This document shows positions 9,197 to 17,448 of a stretch of DNA of 64,000 bases, in pieces. The DNA is from Actinomadura sp. CNU-125 (GTDB taxonomy: Bacteria; Actinomycetota; Actinomycetes; Streptosporangiales; Streptosporangiaceae). The stretch is from positions 1 to 64,000 of the forward strand of contig NZ_MKJY01000055.1 in the NCBI RefSeq assembly GCF_001942465.1. The letters are read 5' to 3'. Numbering within the stretch: the first letter of the stretch is position 1; each line of letters opens with the position of its first letter. The notes beneath the pieces are model-generated. The model made no database searches. It had not been told where the DNA came from and saw nothing but the letters and a program-made list of their open reading frames with translations. The translations under genes and the position numbers were made by a program.

Positions 9197-9888
9197 CCCC
9201 CGCACGTGCCGGTAGACCCCGCAAGCTCGGCGAGGCCGACATCGCCGCCGCCGTCCTCGCCGAGGGCTTCACCGGCCTCACCGTCCCGGCCGTCGCGCGA
9301 CGGCTCGGGGTCTCCACCATGACCGTCTACCGGTACACCCCGACCCGCCCCGACCTGCTCGCCCTTGCCTGGGAGCACGTCCTGGCCGCCGCCACATGGC
9401 CGCCGAGCACCGGCGACTGGCGCGGCCTGCTGCACCGGCACGCCACCGCCCTGTGGGACCTTCTCGCCCGCCATCCCGGCGCGGTCACCGAACTGTCCGG
9501 CGCCGTCATGCCCACCCGGATGATCGGCATGTACGACGACCTCGCTCTCGCACTCGCCACGCAGGGCTTCACCCCGGACGAAGCGGTGCTCGCCGTCGAT
9601 ACCGTCATCGACCTCACCATCGATCACCGCCGCGGCGTCGAAGACCTCGGCCGCCGGATCGAGGGAACCACCACGATCGCGCACGACGAACTCGACGCTC
9701 TCTGGGCACCCGACCAAGCCGACCCACCAGGCCGCGCCGCGGTCCGCGCGGCCATGCGCAACGCCATCGCCACACCGCCGCGCGACTGGTTCATCCGCAA
9801 ACTCGACCTCGTCCTCGACGGCCTCGTCGCCCACCGGCACCGGTCCTCCCCCCGACCGCACGGCGATGCCGAGCACGGGCGACACTGA
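9193..9888 (+). CDS. TetR-family regulator of the ABC operon
   Basis: 231 residues. N-terminal helix-turn-helix (GLTVPAVARRLGVSTMTVYRYTPTR) is followed by a TetR_C-type ligand domain (LLHRHATALWDLLARHPG, AVDTVIDLTIDHR). Last gene of the three-gene operon, overlapping the second transporter gene by four bases. Probably feedback control of the transporter, with the ligand being its substrate; this is inferred from position only. Confidence 0.8.
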   Translation: MTPARAGRPRKLGEADIAAAVLAEGFTGLTVPAVARRLGVSTMTVYRYTPTRPDLLALAWEHVLAAATWPPSTGDWRGLLHRHATALWDLLARHPGAVTELSGAVMPTRMIGMYDDLALALATQGFTPDEAVLAVDTVIDLTIDHRRGVEDLGRRIEGTTTIAHDELDALWAPDQADPPGRAAVRAAMRNAIATPPRDWFIRKLDLVLDGLVAHRHRSSPRPHGDAEHGRH

Positions 9889-10702
9889 ACGCGCCACGAC
9901 AGCCAGAGCCCGGCCGTATAAGTCGAGGACGGTCGTGCTGCGGTGGACACCCCGTCGTCAGAACGGCGGAGAACAGCGCCCGCCGCCGGTTCTCGAGCAC
10001 ACGGTGATCCCGGCGATCTGCCGGACCGCTTCGTGGCGGGGCCAGAACACCCAAGCTCCCCGCAGCCCTCCTAGCCGTGCCGGCGGCGGAGCACGATCAG
10101 GTTGTCGGTGACCGTGGGGTCGTGCCGTCCGGCCCGGTGGCCAGGCGTTCGCTGCGCTCACAGCGCTCGGTCCGCCAAGCGTCGCCGAGGGCCAAATGCA
10201 TCGCGGCTCTCCTCCCCGGCCAGTTCGGTGAATCGGACTTTCGGCCGGGTCGCGGTGGGGGGCGAACCCGACTGGTACAGCGGCTCCCAGAACTCAGCGC
10301 TGGAAGCGATCGGATCCCGGGGTGAGGTGTCATTGGGTGGACAGATGAGTGGTCGTTTCTCGGGTGCGGCGAGGGCCGGGGAACGATCTTCCGGATCAGT
10401 GTGCGCGGCTGAGGAACTCGGCCGGTCTCGCCACGCTGCTCGTCGCGGCCCCGACGGCGCCTGGGACGGCGTAGAACCAGCGTTCGAGAGCCGTCCTGCC
10501 GGAGAACTAGCCGGGCCGATCGCCTTGCCGGCGGTTCTGCTGGCCGGGGTCGCGGACGTCGCGTTCACCGAGGCCATCACCCAGTACTTGGTGCTGACCT
10601 CGCCTGGTAGGAGGTCCGTTCCGCCATGTTCTGGATGCTCGGTGGCCGCGGTGGCGCTCCGCCACCGGCTGGACCTTCTCTGATCGGTCCCGATGTCCTG
10701 AA
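9889..10702. other. Gene-poor stretch between TetR gene and rpmB operon
   Basis: No confident gene. It holds one small minus-strand reading frame listed separately (10071-10201). A plus-strand stretch around 10500-10620 (LAGPIALPAVLLAGVADVAF) looks hydrophobic but has no recognisable start or family. Confidence 0.4.
10071..10201 (-). pseudogene. Possible small ORF, one base out of frame
   Basis: ATG 10201 has a good GGAGGAGA ribosome site and reads MHLALGDAWRTERCERSERL. The frame then loses sense, but one frame over it continues as TVTDNLIVLRRRHG and a stop at 10071. The whole would be about 43 residues. I do not recognise a family. The coding-like end and ribosome site are the only support. 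Confidence 0.25.
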
Positions 10703-10723
10703 TGAAAATGGTTATCGCTATCA
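10703..10723 (+). promoter_or_regulatory. Zur-type operator before rpmB-rpsN-rpmF
   Basis: TGAAAATGGTTATCG followed by CTATCAT, nearly identical to the box at 4721. It lies 68 bases before the rpmB start and would place this operon under the same zinc control as rpsR, rpmG and rpmE2. Confidence 0.7.
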
Positions 10724-10790
10724 TCTTCTGGTGGCGGCCGGGATGCCGCCCCAGGAACGCGCGGACGCGCGCAGGACAGAGAGGAGCCGC

Positions 10791-11027
10791 ATGCCCGCCC
10801 GTTGTCAGCTGACCGGAGCCGAGCCGTCGTTCGGCAAGAAGGTGTCGCACTCGCACCGGCGCACCTCACGGCGTTTCGACCCCAACATCCAGAACAAGCG
10901 GTACTGGCTGCCGAGCGAGGGACGGTACGTGCGGCTGCGGCTGTCCGCCCGCGCGATCAAGACGATCGACAAGATCGGGATCGAGGCGGCCGTCGCCCGC
11001 ATCCGGGCCCGCGGAGAGAAGGTCTGA
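10791..11027 (+). CDS. rpmB: 50S ribosomal protein L28, zinc-independent paralogue
   Basis: 78 residues: [48 protein letters not shown]. The zinc form begins CxxCG and has a second Cys pair; here only one Cys remains, so this is the C-minus form. GAGAGGAG precedes ATG 10791. The stop overlaps the rpsN start (TGATG). First gene of the second zinc-island operon. Confidence 0.92.
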   Translation: MPARCQLTGAEPSFGKKVSHSHRRTSRRFDPNIQNKRYWLPSEGRYVRLRLSARAIKTIDKIGIEAAVARIRARGEKV

Positions 11028-11332
11028 TGGCCAAGAAGAGCAAGATCGCCGCCAACGAGCGCCGCAAGGAGGTCGTGGCGCGGCACGCCGCGCGCCGCGC
11101 CGAGCTCAAGCGGCTGATCCGCAGCCCGCACACCGCCGACGAGATCCGCGAGGCGGCCGTCCGGGAACTGCGCCGTCAGCCGCGGGACGCCAGTGCCACC
11201 CGGGTCCGCAACCGGGACGCCGTCGACGGCCGTCCCCGCGGGCACCTGCGCAAGTTCGGGCTGTCGCGGGTCCGCTTCCGCGAACTGGCGCACCGCGGCG
11301 AACTGCCGGGCATCACCAAGTCGAGTTGGTAG
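11027..11332 (+). CDS. rpsN: 30S ribosomal protein S14, zinc-independent paralogue
   Basis: 101 residues, [20 protein letters not shown] to [10 protein letters not shown], with the S14 core [18 protein letters not shown]. The long form without CxxC motifs corresponds to the zinc-free S14 that substitutes in zinc-limited ribosomes. Starts inside the rpmB stop (one-base overlap) and is followed by rpmF after 7 bases. Confidence 0.93.
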   Translation: MAKKSKIAANERRKEVVARHAARRAELKRLIRSPHTADEIREAAVRELRRQPRDASATRVRNRDAVDGRPRGHLRKFGLSRVRFRELAHRGELPGITKSSW

Positions 11333-11339
11333 GAGCATC

Positions 11340-11510
11340 ATGGCCGTCCCCAAGCGCAAGAAGTCCAGGAGCAACACCCGCAAGCGCCGTTCGCAGTGGA
11401 AGGCGACCGCTCCGGATCTGGTGCCCGTCACCATCGACGGGCGCAGGACGCGCGTCCCGCGCAACCTCGTCCGCGCCTACCAGAACGGCCTGCGCACCGA
11501 CGCGCCGTAG
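11340..11510 (+). CDS. rpmF: 50S ribosomal protein L32, zinc-independent paralogue
   Basis: 56 residues: [20 protein letters not shown], then PDLVPVTI and [13 protein letters not shown]. No Cys residues, unlike the zinc-ribbon L32. Last gene of the operon; a GGTAGGAGC ribosome site overlaps the rpsN stop region. A hairpin follows. Confidence 0.92.
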   Translation: MAVPKRKKSRSNTRKRRSQWKATAPDLVPVTIDGRRTRVPRNLVRAYQNGLRTDAP

Positions 11511-11519
11511 CGATGTGGA

Positions 11520-11547
11520 GCGGGGGCCGTCGATCTGCGGTCCCCGC
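11520..11547 (+). terminator. Hairpin after rpmF
   Basis: GCGGGGGCCG and CGGTCCCCGC pair around an 8-base loop, 9 bases after the rpmF stop. No T-tract. The following 300 bases to 11863 hold no supportable gene; a 46-codon reading frame from ATG 11581 has a ribosome site but no recognisable homology. Confidence 0.5.
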
Positions 11548-11863
11548 CATACCTCGGCTGCCCGGGAGAGGGGAGAGCCGCATGAACGCCGTCGGCCTCG
11601 CAGTGATCAGGTGGTGCCCCACGCGGGGCTCGTTCCAGGACGCCAGGTGGCCTCCAGCAAGCTCGGGGCGGTTCACGCCCCCTGTGGGGCTGCCGGACGG
11701 TATGGCTGACCACCTGTCTTAAGCGCGTGGTGCCGAGTCAGGCGTCACCCTGGAGGTCGCGGTAGTCGAAGGCGGAGTCGGCGCCGGTGTCCGGGGTGCG
11801 ATCTGCGCCATGTCGTCATCGGTGGCGAATGCGAACTCGACCGGGCGGCCCCGGGCGCGGTCG

Positions 11864-12739
11864 TCAGGCGAGGCGGTCTAGGAGGGCGCCGTCCGGGCCG
11901 AAGAACTCTGTGCGCCAGCGGGCGAGGATCTCGGTGGCGTCGAAGTCGTCGGGATGGAAGCCGGGACGCTGGTAGGCGCGGATGCGGGCGCGGACCTTCT
12001 CGTCCAGGAACGGCGAGTGGCGCAGGGCGCGCAGGCTGGCGGCGAGGCGCCGCGGGTTGTAGGTGGCCGGGTCGGCGAGCATCGACAGGATCGTGAAGAT
12101 GATCGTCACGCCGAGCAGGCCGGCGGACGCTTCGATCATGGTGCGGCGGCGCAGGCGCTCCGAGCCGCCGACGGCGCGGTAGACGTCGAAGGCGACCGAC
12201 TTGTGCTCCGACTCCTCCAAGGCGTGCCACAGCAGGACGTTGCGGACCTCGGTGTCGCCCAGGAGCGCTTGGGCGCGCGGGTCGGTGAGCAGGCACTCGG
12301 CGAGCGTCGCGGTGTAGTGCTCCAGGGCGGCGGTGTGGCCGAGCGAGGCGCGCGGCGGCATCAATCGCAGGCCGAGCCGGGTGCTGCGCTTGACGAAGGC
12401 ATCCACCCAGTGGGTGGGGTAGCCCATGCTGCGCAGCTGCGCATTGAGGGTGTCGTGCTCGCGGCCGTGCACCACCTCCTGGCCGATGAACGTCTTCACC
12501 TGCCGCTTCAGTTCGGGGTCGGTGATCTGTCCGGAGCAGACTCGGACGGAGCGGACGAAGAAGTCCTCGCCCTTCGGGAACGTCGCCGAGAGCACGGCCA
12601 CGACGTGGCTCAGGATCAGATCGCCGTCGGCGTAGTGGCGGCGCAGTCCCCCTTTCGGGTAGGCGAACCGCATACGGCGGACCTTCATGGTCCGGGAGGG
12701 CACGGTTCGCGCGGGCACGGGATGGTCGGAAGCACTCAT
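11864..12739 (-). CDS. Predicted metal-dependent hydrolase (PF10118 type)
   Basis: 291 residues from ATG 12739. Conserved family features: FPKGEDFFVRSVR, then FIGQEVVHGREHDTLN and WHALEESEHKSVAFDVY, with the His and Glu residues expected to bind metal. A hydrophobic stretch (GLLGVTIIFTILSML) near residues 200-215 suggests membrane contact. Members of this family occur near fatty-acid and steroid genes in mycobacteria and relatives; the reaction is not established. Divergent from the TetR gene at 12844, which probably controls it. Confidence 0.8.
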   Translation of the reverse strand: MSASDHPVPARTVPSRTMKVRRMRFAYPKGGLRRHYADGDLILSHVVAVLSATFPKGEDFFVRSVRVCSGQITDPELKRQVKTFIGQEVVHGREHDTLNAQLRSMGYPTHWVDAFVKRSTRLGLRLMPPRASLGHTAALEHYTATLAECLLTDPRAQALLGDTEVRNVLLWHALEESEHKSVAFDVYRAVGGSERLRRRTMIEASAGLLGVTIIFTILSMLADPATYNPRRLAASLRALRHSPFLDEKVRARIRAYQRPGFHPDDFDATEILARWRTEFFGPDGALLDRLA

Positions 12740-12807
12740 GCGGGCCTCGCCTCGGATCGGTGGCCGTCCACGGCCGTTCCTGGATGGCGAGTCCAATAAT
12801 CAACGTA

Positions 12808-12821
12808 TGTAACAAGTTCCG
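12808..12821. promoter_or_regulatory. Candidate TetR operator in divergent promoter
   Basis: TGTAACAAGTTCCG matches the TnnAACnnGTTnnA pattern known for mycobacterial KstR except for the final base. It lies in the 104-base gap between the hydrolase and its divergent TetR gene. A flanking CAAC and GTTG pair widens the symmetry. Confidence 0.35.
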
Positions 12822-12843
12822 TCAAGATGTAAAGTTGGTTAAG

Positions 12844-13548
12844 ATGCCACGCATGGACGTCGTGAAGGGACTGTTGCAGCGGGCGCTCGCCTCGCCGCAA
12901 CCGGACGACGGCACCGCCGAGCGGGTGCTGGAAGCCGCCCGGGAGCAGGCCGAGGACTTCGGTTTCCGCCGCTTCACCGTGGACGACGTCGCCCGCCGTT
13001 GCGGACTGTCCCGCGTGACGATTTACCGCTACTTCCCGAAGAAGGACGCGCTGCTGGACGCGCTCCTGATGCACGAGATGCGGCGCTTCCTCACCAGGGC
13101 GGACGCGGTGATCGCCGCGCAGTCCACTCCCGAGGACCGGCTCGTCGAGGGCCTGCTGTTCTGTCTGGACTTCCTGCGCTCCCACCGCCTGCTGACCCGG
13201 TTGCTGCGCACCGAGCCCGAGTTCATCCTTCCTCACCTCACCACTCGCGCCGCCCCTGTCATCGCCGAGGCGCGAATCTGGATCACCGGGCACATCCGCG
13301 CCGAGATCACCGCCGGCCGCCTGACGGTCCCCGACCAGGACGTCGACTACTTCGCCGAACTCGTCATCCGTACCGTCATCTCCTTCACCCTCACTCCAGA
13401 GACCGCCGTTCCCCTGGACGACCCGGCCGCCCGCCGCCGCCTCGTCGACCTCTATCTGACCCCCTTCGTCCGTCACTTCGCTCACGCGGCCCAGCCGTCA
13501 CCGCCCGGGACTCCGGTCACGACGGACGGCGCCACGGAGCAGGCGTGA
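12844..13548 (+). CDS. TetR-family regulator
   Basis: 234 residues from ATG 12844. DNA-binding domain RFTVDDVARRCGLSRVTIYR then YFPKKDALLDALL; C-terminal ligand domain with an FVRHFAH ending. ATG 12853 is an alternative start. Divergent from the PF10118 hydrolase gene, so the likely target is that promoter and its own. Ligand unknown; by context an acyl-CoA or lipid is possible. Confidence 0.82.
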   Translation: MPRMDVVKGLLQRALASPQPDDGTAERVLEAAREQAEDFGFRRFTVDDVARRCGLSRVTIYRYFPKKDALLDALLMHEMRRFLTRADAVIAAQSTPEDRLVEGLLFCLDFLRSHRLLTRLLRTEPEFILPHLTTRAAPVIAEARIWITGHIRAEITAGRLTVPDQDVDYFAELVIRTVISFTLTPETAVPLDDPAARRRLVDLYLTPFVRHFAHAAQPSPPGTPVTTDGATEQA

Positions 13549-13608
13549 TTCCGCAGGCCGGCGGGGCATTCTCACTGCCGAGAGCTGAGTGGCCATTGAC
13601 AGTGGCCG

Positions 13609-13805
13609 TCCTTCTTCCGTGACTTGCAGGCGGCCGGGCGCAGCCCGGCTACGGTGCGCTCCTATGGGTCGGACCTGCTGTGCTGGTTCCGGTTCCTGTG
13701 GTCGATCGGAGTGTCGTGGGAGCAGGCCACGCGGGTCGAGGCGCGGGCTTCAGCCGCCGGCTGCTCGTCGCGGGCAAGCCGATCCGGTCGGCACTGGCGG
13801 GTAGC
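13609..13805 (+). pseudogene. Tyrosine recombinase N-terminal remnant
   Basis: Encodes FFRDLQAAGRSPATVRSYG, then LLCWFRFLWSIGVSWEQAT and, after a one-base shift near 13745, FSRRLLVAGKP. This is the core-binding (SAM-like) domain of phage-type integrases found in actinomycete IS and integrative elements. No catalytic domain (R-H-R-Y) follows. A scar of an old integration. Confidence 0.6.
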
Positions 13806-14313
13806 GGCCACGGCCGTCGGCCACCGGGCCTTGCTGACAGGCCTCCTGACGGGACTCGCTCGGGCGAGGATGCAGATGGTCTCGGTAACCCGACGAGCGT
13901 GGGAATCCGGGCGCGCGGCAGGACGAAGACGCCCGGGTTTTGGGCGGATTCGGTATGCACATCCGTAGGACCACGGATGCACGGTGGGTGTCGTTGCCGC
14001 CACGATGGGTTTCGTGCCGAACGGACACTGCGGGCGTGGGGTGGCCGTGTGCTTTGCCGGGTCGAGCGGCCTGGTGTATCCCGACACCGTCAAGGCGCGC
14101 CGTGGCCGGGAGTGGGAGTTCTTCAGGATACGGCTGCCGTTGCCGGTCGCGTGCGGTCGTCGGGAGGGGATCGACGTGGCGATGGCATCCCGAGCGCGAC
14201 GCATGGGCGATCGCTCTCCTGGAACCGGATGAAGAGGTTGTCGGCAGCGTCCTGGCCCGGCACCTCATCGACCTCGGCCGCGTCAAAGACGCCGTGGCGA
14301 TCCTCCAACGCCC
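13806..14313. other. Degenerate stretch after integrase remnant
   Basis: No intact gene. Around 14185-14313 the plus strand encodes WAIALLEPDEEVVGSV and ARHLIDLGRVKDAVAILQ, which looks like a coding fragment (a short helical repeat C-terminus) without a start. The rest is unassigned. Confidence 0.35.
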
Positions 14314-15894
14314 TTAGGGCTGAGGGCGGTAGACGTTGTTCCGTTCGCTCCGCGCGAATAGCGTGTCCGTGGTCTCGGTGCCCTGAGCCCGGAGCTCGCG
14401 CTTGAGAACCTTGTTCGTCGCCGTACTCGGCAGGTCGGTGGTGATCCGGACGAACTTCGGCCATGCCTTCGGCGACAGGTCCGGCTGGGCATCCAGGAAC
14501 TCCTGGAGATCGACGGGCGTGAGGGTCGCGCCGTCGCGCAGCACCAGCGCGCACATGAGCTGGTCGCCGGGGGCGTCGGCGTCCGGTAGGCCGTACACCG
14601 CGGCCTGGCTGATCGCGTCGTTGCGCAGCAGCACCCGCTCGATCGGTCCCGCCGCGAGGTTCTCGCCGTCGACGCGCAGCCAGTCGTCGGTGCGACCCGC
14701 CAGGTAAATGAAGCCTGCTTCGTCCCGATAGGCGAGATCGCCGGACCAGTACATGCCCCCGTCGAGCCGTTCGGAGGTCGCCTGTTCGTCGTTGTAGTAG
14801 CCGGCGAAGAACCCGGCCCCGGTGGTGTTGACCAGCTCGCCGAGCGCCTCCTCCAGGTTGGTCACCCGGCCCAGGTCGTCGAAGACGGCGCGCGGGCACT
14901 CGGTGCGGGTGTCGCGGTCGTAGACGGCGACGCCGTCGAACGGCTGCCCGATGGAGCCGACCGGCGTGTCGTCGGTGCGGGTGATGATGACCGCGGTCTC
15001 GGTGGAGCCGAAGCCGTCCCAGACGGTGCAGTCGAAGCGGCGGGCGAACTCGTCGATGTCGCGGTCGCTCGCCTCGTTGCCGAACGCGACACGTAGTGGG
15101 TTGTCCCGGTCGTCGGGCTGTTCCGGCGTCGCGAGCAGGTAGGCGAGCGGCTTGCCGACGTAGTTGAAGTAGGTCGCACCATAGTGGCGCAGGTCGCCGA
15201 GGAACCGGCTTGCGCTGAACTTGGCCGGCGCCAGAGCGGCACCGGCGTGGGCGTGCACGGCGTATCCGGCGAGAACGGCGTTGCTGTGGAACATGGGCAT
15301 CGCGGAATAGACGATGTCCTCGGGCGTCAGGTCGAACTTGTCGGCGAGCGTCGCCCCTGACATCACCGCCATGAAGTTGGCGACCCGCACGGCCTTCGGC
15401 TCCCCGCTGGTGCCGGAGGTGAAGATCAGCATGAAGGTGTCCATCGCGTCGACCGTCGGGAACCCGTCGGTTCCACGCGGTGCGTCGGCCACCCGTTCGG
15501 GCCAGTCGACGTCGTCGGTGTCGACCACCGTCGCGCCACCGAGGTCGAGCCCGGCGAGCAGGGCCAGGTGCCGATGATCGGTCAGCAGGATCTGGCAGTC
15601 GGCCCGGCGTACGTCGGCCGCGAGACTCTCGCCGCGCCGGGTGGTGTTGATGCCGACGGTCACGTGCCCGCCGAGCGCACCCGCCGCGATCGCCATCGCC
15701 ATCTCGGGGCCGTTCTCCAGCAGCACGCCGACGTGGACCGGACGGCCCGGGACGGCCATCGCGTGCAGCACGTGCGCACGGGCGGCGCTCTCGCCGAGGT
15801 AGTCGCGCCAGCTCCATACCTGGTCGCCGTACTTCAGGCCGGGCGTGTCCCGCTCGGGATGCCGGAGGAGGAGGGCCTGGACGGTGTCAGGCAC
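14314..15894 (-). CDS. Acyl-CoA synthetase (FadD, FadD17-like)
   Basis: 526 residues from GTG 15894. AMP-forming ligase: activates a carboxylic acid with ATP and transfers it to CoA. Visible motifs are the nucleotide loop FTSGTSGEPKAV, the DGFGSTET motif, YWSGDLAYRDEAGFIYLAGR with the conserved Asp, and a C-terminal STATNKVLKREL with the catalytic Lys. The lack of a long linker and the sequence MAMAIAAGALGGHVTVGIN resemble mycobacterial FadD17-type enzymes linked to steroid or fatty-acid side-chain degradation. Its start overlaps the preceding hydrolase gene by 8 bases, so the enzymes are made together. Substrate unproven. Confidence 0.82.
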   Translation of the reverse strand: MPDTVQALLLRHPERDTPGLKYGDQVWSWRDYLGESAARAHVLHAMAVPGRPVHVGVLLENGPEMAMAIAAGALGGHVTVGINTTRRGESLAADVRRADCQILLTDHRHLALLAGLDLGGATVVDTDDVDWPERVADAPRGTDGFPTVDAMDTFMLIFTSGTSGEPKAVRVANFMAVMSGATLADKFDLTPEDIVYSAMPMFHSNAVLAGYAVHAHAGAALAPAKFSASRFLGDLRHYGATYFNYVGKPLAYLLATPEQPDDRDNPLRVAFGNEASDRDIDEFARRFDCTVWDGFGSTETAVIITRTDDTPVGSIGQPFDGVAVYDRDTRTECPRAVFDDLGRVTNLEEALGELVNTTGAGFFAGYYNDEQATSERLDGGMYWSGDLAYRDEAGFIYLAGRTDDWLRVDGENLAAGPIERVLLRNDAISQAAVYGLPDADAPGDQLMCALVLRDGATLTPVDLQEFLDAQPDLSPKAWPKFVRITTDLPSTATNKVLKRELRAQGTETTDTLFARSERNNVYRPQP

Positions 15895-16822
15895 GGGACG
15901 GCTCCGATGCGGTCGCGGTGGGCGAGGCGGCGGAGGGAACGGCCAGGTGGCGGCGCAGGAACGCCACGACGTGGTGGGTGGCGGCCTCGTGGAAGGGCTT
16001 GCCGGCGAAGAGGTCGAAGTGGTCGCCGGGGTAGTGCCGCACCTCGGCGCGACCGGCGAAGGCCGCCTTCGCCGCGGCGTACGGCGGCGCGCTCCTGTCG
16101 AAGTCGCAGATCTGCACCAGCCACGGGACACGCAGCGACTTCGCATCCTTGGCGGGCGTCCGGCCGCCGAGCTCCATGACGACGTCGGCGGCGATCTCGT
16201 TGCGCCAGGTCGGGCCCGCGAGCGCGAGGTAGTCCTCGTAGGCGCCGGGCAGGGTCAGCGCGCCGAGCTCCCCGGGACGAGCCACGACCGGCATCATCGT
16301 CGGCGCGCGGCCGGCCTTGCGTCGTACGGCCGAAGCGATGCCGCGGCCGGTGGAGGCGAGCAGCCGGGACGGGCGGTGGTACTTCGCGGCGAGCCGCGCG
16401 GCCGCGAGCCCGTCGACGAGCGGCACCGCGGAGACGACCGCCGCGACGTCGTCACGCGCGGCGGCGACGGAGACGACGTGGCCGCCCGCGAGTGAGATGC
16501 CCCAGAGGACGACCCGTTCGGCGTCGACGCCCGGAAGGCGCTTCGCCGCCTCGACGGCGGCGTGCCAGTCGGCGACCTGGTCGGCGACGGACACGCACTG
16601 GCGCGGACCGCCGCCGCCGGCGTCGCTCGCGCCGAAGCCGCGGTAGTCGAAGGTGACGGCGTGGAAGCCCGCCGCCGCGAACGCCTCGGCGAACGGCCGG
16701 AGGCCGGAGTCCTGGGTGCCGGCGAGGCCGTGGCCGAGCACCACGACGGGCGCACCGTCCGCGCCGGCGTGATGCGTGGCGGCGCAGCGCACACCGGCCG
16801 AGGTGAAGTCGAAGGTGGTCAT
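15887..16822 (-). CDS. Alpha/beta hydrolase
   Basis: 311 residues. Fold landmarks: VVLGHGLAGT oxyanion loop, TFDYRGFGASD, the nucleophile elbow GISLAG (Ser), and a C-terminal GDHFDLF carrying the catalytic His. Similar to dienelactone-hydrolase-like proteins. It overlaps the TetR gene by four bases at its start (ATGA) and the acyl-CoA ligase at its end, suggesting hydrolysis of an ester or lactone formed by the FMO encoded in the same operon, with the acid then activated by the ligase. Confidence 0.78.
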   Translation of the reverse strand: MTTFDFTSAGVRCAATHHAGADGAPVVVLGHGLAGTQDSGLRPFAEAFAAAGFHAVTFDYRGFGASDAGGGGPRQCVSVADQVADWHAAVEAAKRLPGVDAERVVLWGISLAGGHVVSVAAARDDVAAVVSAVPLVDGLAAARLAAKYHRPSRLLASTGRGIASAVRRKAGRAPTMMPVVARPGELGALTLPGAYEDYLALAGPTWRNEIAADVVMELGGRTPAKDAKSLRVPWLVQICDFDRSAPPYAAAKAAFAGRAEVRHYPGDHFDLFAGKPFHEAATHHVVAFLRRHLAVPSAASPTATASEPSRA

Positions 16823-17448
16823 GCGGTGCCTCCGTAGATGCTGGTCACCCAGACGTGGGTGAGCGCGTCGACGTGCTGCTCGCGCGGCGGCTCACCGCCG
16901 AGCGCATGGCGCTCGAGGGCGTGGTCGTTCAGGTCGAGGAGTACGGCGGCCAGGCCCGCCGCGTTCGGGCCGTCGGTCGCGTGTCCGGCAGCCCGCTCCC
17001 GCTCGATCATCTCCGCGACCATGCCCGCGAACTCGGCGCGGCCCGCGTCCCAGCCCTCCCGGACCTGCGGGTTCGCGGCCCTCGCTTCGAGCAGGGCGCG
17101 GTAGGTGTGCGGCGAGGCGTCGACGGAGTCGAAGAGCGAGTCGAGGACCTGCCGGATCCGCTCGCCGGGATCGCCCTCCGCCTTGACCAGCAGGTCGGTC
17201 GCGTCCGACGCGGCGTCGTACAGGTCGGCCATCAGGGCGAGCACCGCGGTGGCCTTGCTCTCGAAGTAGAAGTAGAACGCCGAGCGGGTGACGCCGGCCC
17301 GCCGCGAGATCTCCGCGACGTTGACCTGGTCGAGGGTCTGCTCGCGCAGCAGGTCGTCGAGGGCCTGGAGCAGGGCCGAGCGGCGCCGGTCGCCGCGGTT
17401 GACGCTGCGGCGGTCGACCAGCCGCGCCCAGATGCGCTCCTCGCTCAC
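16819..17448 (-). CDS. TetR-family regulator
   Basis: 209 residues from GTG 17448. HTH region VNVAEISRRAGVTRSAFYFYF, then a TetR ligand domain (SPHTYRALLEARA). Sits between the FMO and hydrolase genes, overlapping both by four bases, so it is produced with the enzymes. Its likely operator is the palindrome at 18855, between the FMO operon and the divergent SDR genes. Confidence 0.8.
   Translation of the reverse strand: MSEERIWARLVDRRSVNRGDRRRSALLQALDDLLREQTLDQVNVAEISRRAGVTRSAFYFYFESKATAVLALMADLYDAASDATDLLVKAEGDPGERIRQVLDSLFDSVDASPHTYRALLEARAANPQVREGWDAGRAEFAGMVAEMIERERAAGHATDGPNAAGLAAVLLDLNDHALERHALGGEPPREQHVDALTHVWVTSIYGGTA

Noticed and set aside
7078-9888. 936-codon plus-strand reading frame across both ABC genes
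   Set aside because: Only its last third is real (the TetR gene from 9193); the rest is an out-of-frame shadow of the ABC transporter genes with Arg/Pro-rich composition.
10102-10683. 193-codon plus-strand frame in the gap before rpmB
   Set aside because: No family features and no ribosome site; a mixed hydrophobic stretch alone is not enough.
11581-11722. 46-codon reading frame with a ribosome site after rpmF
   Set aside because: No recognisable similarity, odd composition, and it lies beyond the terminator-like hairpin.
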